A stretch of 64,000 nt of DNA from Paracoccus aminovorans. GTDB lineage: Bacteria > Pseudomonadota > Alphaproteobacteria > Rhodobacterales > Rhodobacteraceae. Under the pieces are notes generated by a model that was not told the DNA's origin, did no database searches, and was given only the letters and a program-made list of their open reading frames with translations. The stretch is from the NCBI RefSeq assembly GCF_900005615.1, contig NZ_LN832559.1, forward strand, positions 2,386,837 through 2,450,836, in the 5' to 3' direction. Made by a program: the position numbers and the translations under genes. Positions 63,433 through 64,000 of this stretch are shown in pieces. Each line of letters starts with the position of its first letter. Positions within the stretch are counted from its first letter, which is position 1.

Positions 63433-64000
63433 ATGAACATGGTTTTCCCCGTGGCCGATCCGGTCACGCCGCTGGTGGCTGCGCCCGCGATCCTGGCTGC
63501 GGCCAATCTTTTGCTCCCCCATCTCGAACGCGGTCAGCGCGTCGATGCCGCCACCTTGCGCGGTGCGATGGAAACGGCCTTCGGCGCGTCCGACGCTACT
63601 GGCGTCTGGGACTGGAAGCTGGCCTATGAGGCTTGCGAAGTCACCACCGTTCTCTTCTTGCGCAAATACGGAAAGGCGCTTTTCCGTAAAGCCGCGTCTC
63701 CGGCTGCACGGATTTCCGTGCTGGCAAAGATCGTGGCGCTGTTGCCCACGCAGACCCGGCGTTCCGAGGAAAGCCAGACCTTCCAGCAGTTCAGCACGCC
63801 TCTGCCATTGGGCCTTGCCGCTCTGACAGCCGCTGCGATCACACCTGATGACAGGGTTCTGGAACCATCGGCTGGCACCGGTCTTCTGGCGATCCTGGCG
63901 CAGACCATCGGCGGTTCGCTGATCCTCAACGAACTCGCCGAGACCCGCGCCGATCTGCTGGCCCAGCTCTTTCCGGCCTTCGCCGTCACCCGGTTCGACG
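63433..64000 (+). CDS. Strawberry-notch-like protein, N-terminal part
   Basis: The 189 visible residues start MNMVFPVADPVTPLVAAPAI and contain FQQFSTPLPLGLAALTAAAI followed by EPSAGTGLLAILAQTIGG. The latter is a class I methyltransferase SAM-binding motif, as at the start of the very large strawberry-notch helicase proteins of mobile elements. The gene runs off the window end. The upstream spacer begins TTTGAGAGTGAGAG, like leader copy A, without the full structure. Confidence 0.75.
   Translation, partial: MNMVFPVADPVTPLVAAPAILAAANLLLPHLERGQRVDAATLRGAMETAFGASDATGVWDWKLAYEACEVTTVLFLRKYGKALFRKAASPAARISVLAKIVALLPTQTRRSEESQTFQQFSTPLPLGLAALTAAAITPDDRVLEPSAGTGLLAILAQTIGGSLILNELAETRADLLAQLFPAFAVTRFD

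Noticed and set aside
1..64000. CRISPR array
   Set aside because: No regularly spaced direct repeats or cas genes were seen anywhere in the window.

Overview
The window is high-GC DNA from an alphaproteobacterium, most likely a Paracoccus-like member of the Rhodobacterales. The grounds are the GC-rich codon use, an Aap-type amino-acid transporter, homogentisate genes under MarR control, an alphaproteobacterial initiator-tRNA fragment, and many IS3/IS5/IS21/IS66/IS1182 sequences. It reads as a decaying, insertion-sequence-rich replicon segment on the left, joined to a mobile island on the right. The genus is an inference from gene content, not a proof.

Bases 1-1523 hold the tail of an ABC ATPase gene, a mosaic of three unrelated IS remnants, and a truncated alpha/beta-hydrolase gene. 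From 13619 down to 1738 runs one long minus-strand operon. It encodes an Aap-like polar amino-acid ABC transporter (aapJ, aapQ, aapM, aapP), three different MmgE/PrpD proteins, a glutathione transferase, a PrpF isomerase, an AbrB-type membrane protein and a deleted MFS exporter. Divergent from it lie a PLP-dependent C-S lyase and two GntR/FCD regulators. Together they look like an uncharacterised catabolic locus for an amino acid or amino-acid conjugate.

Bases 16.4-30.5 kb mix intact genes with an unusual density of broken ones. The intact genes are a glyoxalase-like protein, AraC regulators, an ArsR/SRPBCC pair, a GST, a TauE/SafE permease, a PHB-depolymerase-like esterase, a YihY membrane protein and leuA with a probable attenuator. 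The broken ones encode a methyltransferase, GlxA, SRPBCC, dihydrofolate reductase, hydrolase, MocR, two LysR proteins and a quinone oxidoreductase.

Bases 30.7-36.5 kb carry the homogentisate pathway (hmgA, fahA, maiA), two convergent MarR genes and an MHS transporter, linked by a shared GTTGC-N4-GCAAC operator. An IS5-type element, a thiolase gene and a dehydrogenase fragment lead to an IS21 element at 39432-41910. On its other side lies unrelated DNA: a truncated SNF2 helicase and a higBA module.

A 45-nt initiator-tRNA fragment at 43900-43944 followed by a tyrosine integrase marks an integration site. To its right is a defence-like cargo: a DUF433/PIN pair, an Abi-C protein, a DUF2971 protein, a 990-residue PHP-ATPase of TrlF type and a PD-(D/E)XK-like protein. 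Next is a 4.1-kb unit bounded by 30-bp inverted repeats, carrying an IS4 transposase, AraC, SDR and tautomerase genes. From 56.4 kb to the end is conjugative-element or plasmid backbone: ArdC, DUF2958, a long ParB-like protein, several small conserved unknowns and the start of a large strawberry-notch-like protein. Three of these genes are preceded by the same about 86-nt leader with compensated base pairs. This is the best candidate for an undescribed element in the window.
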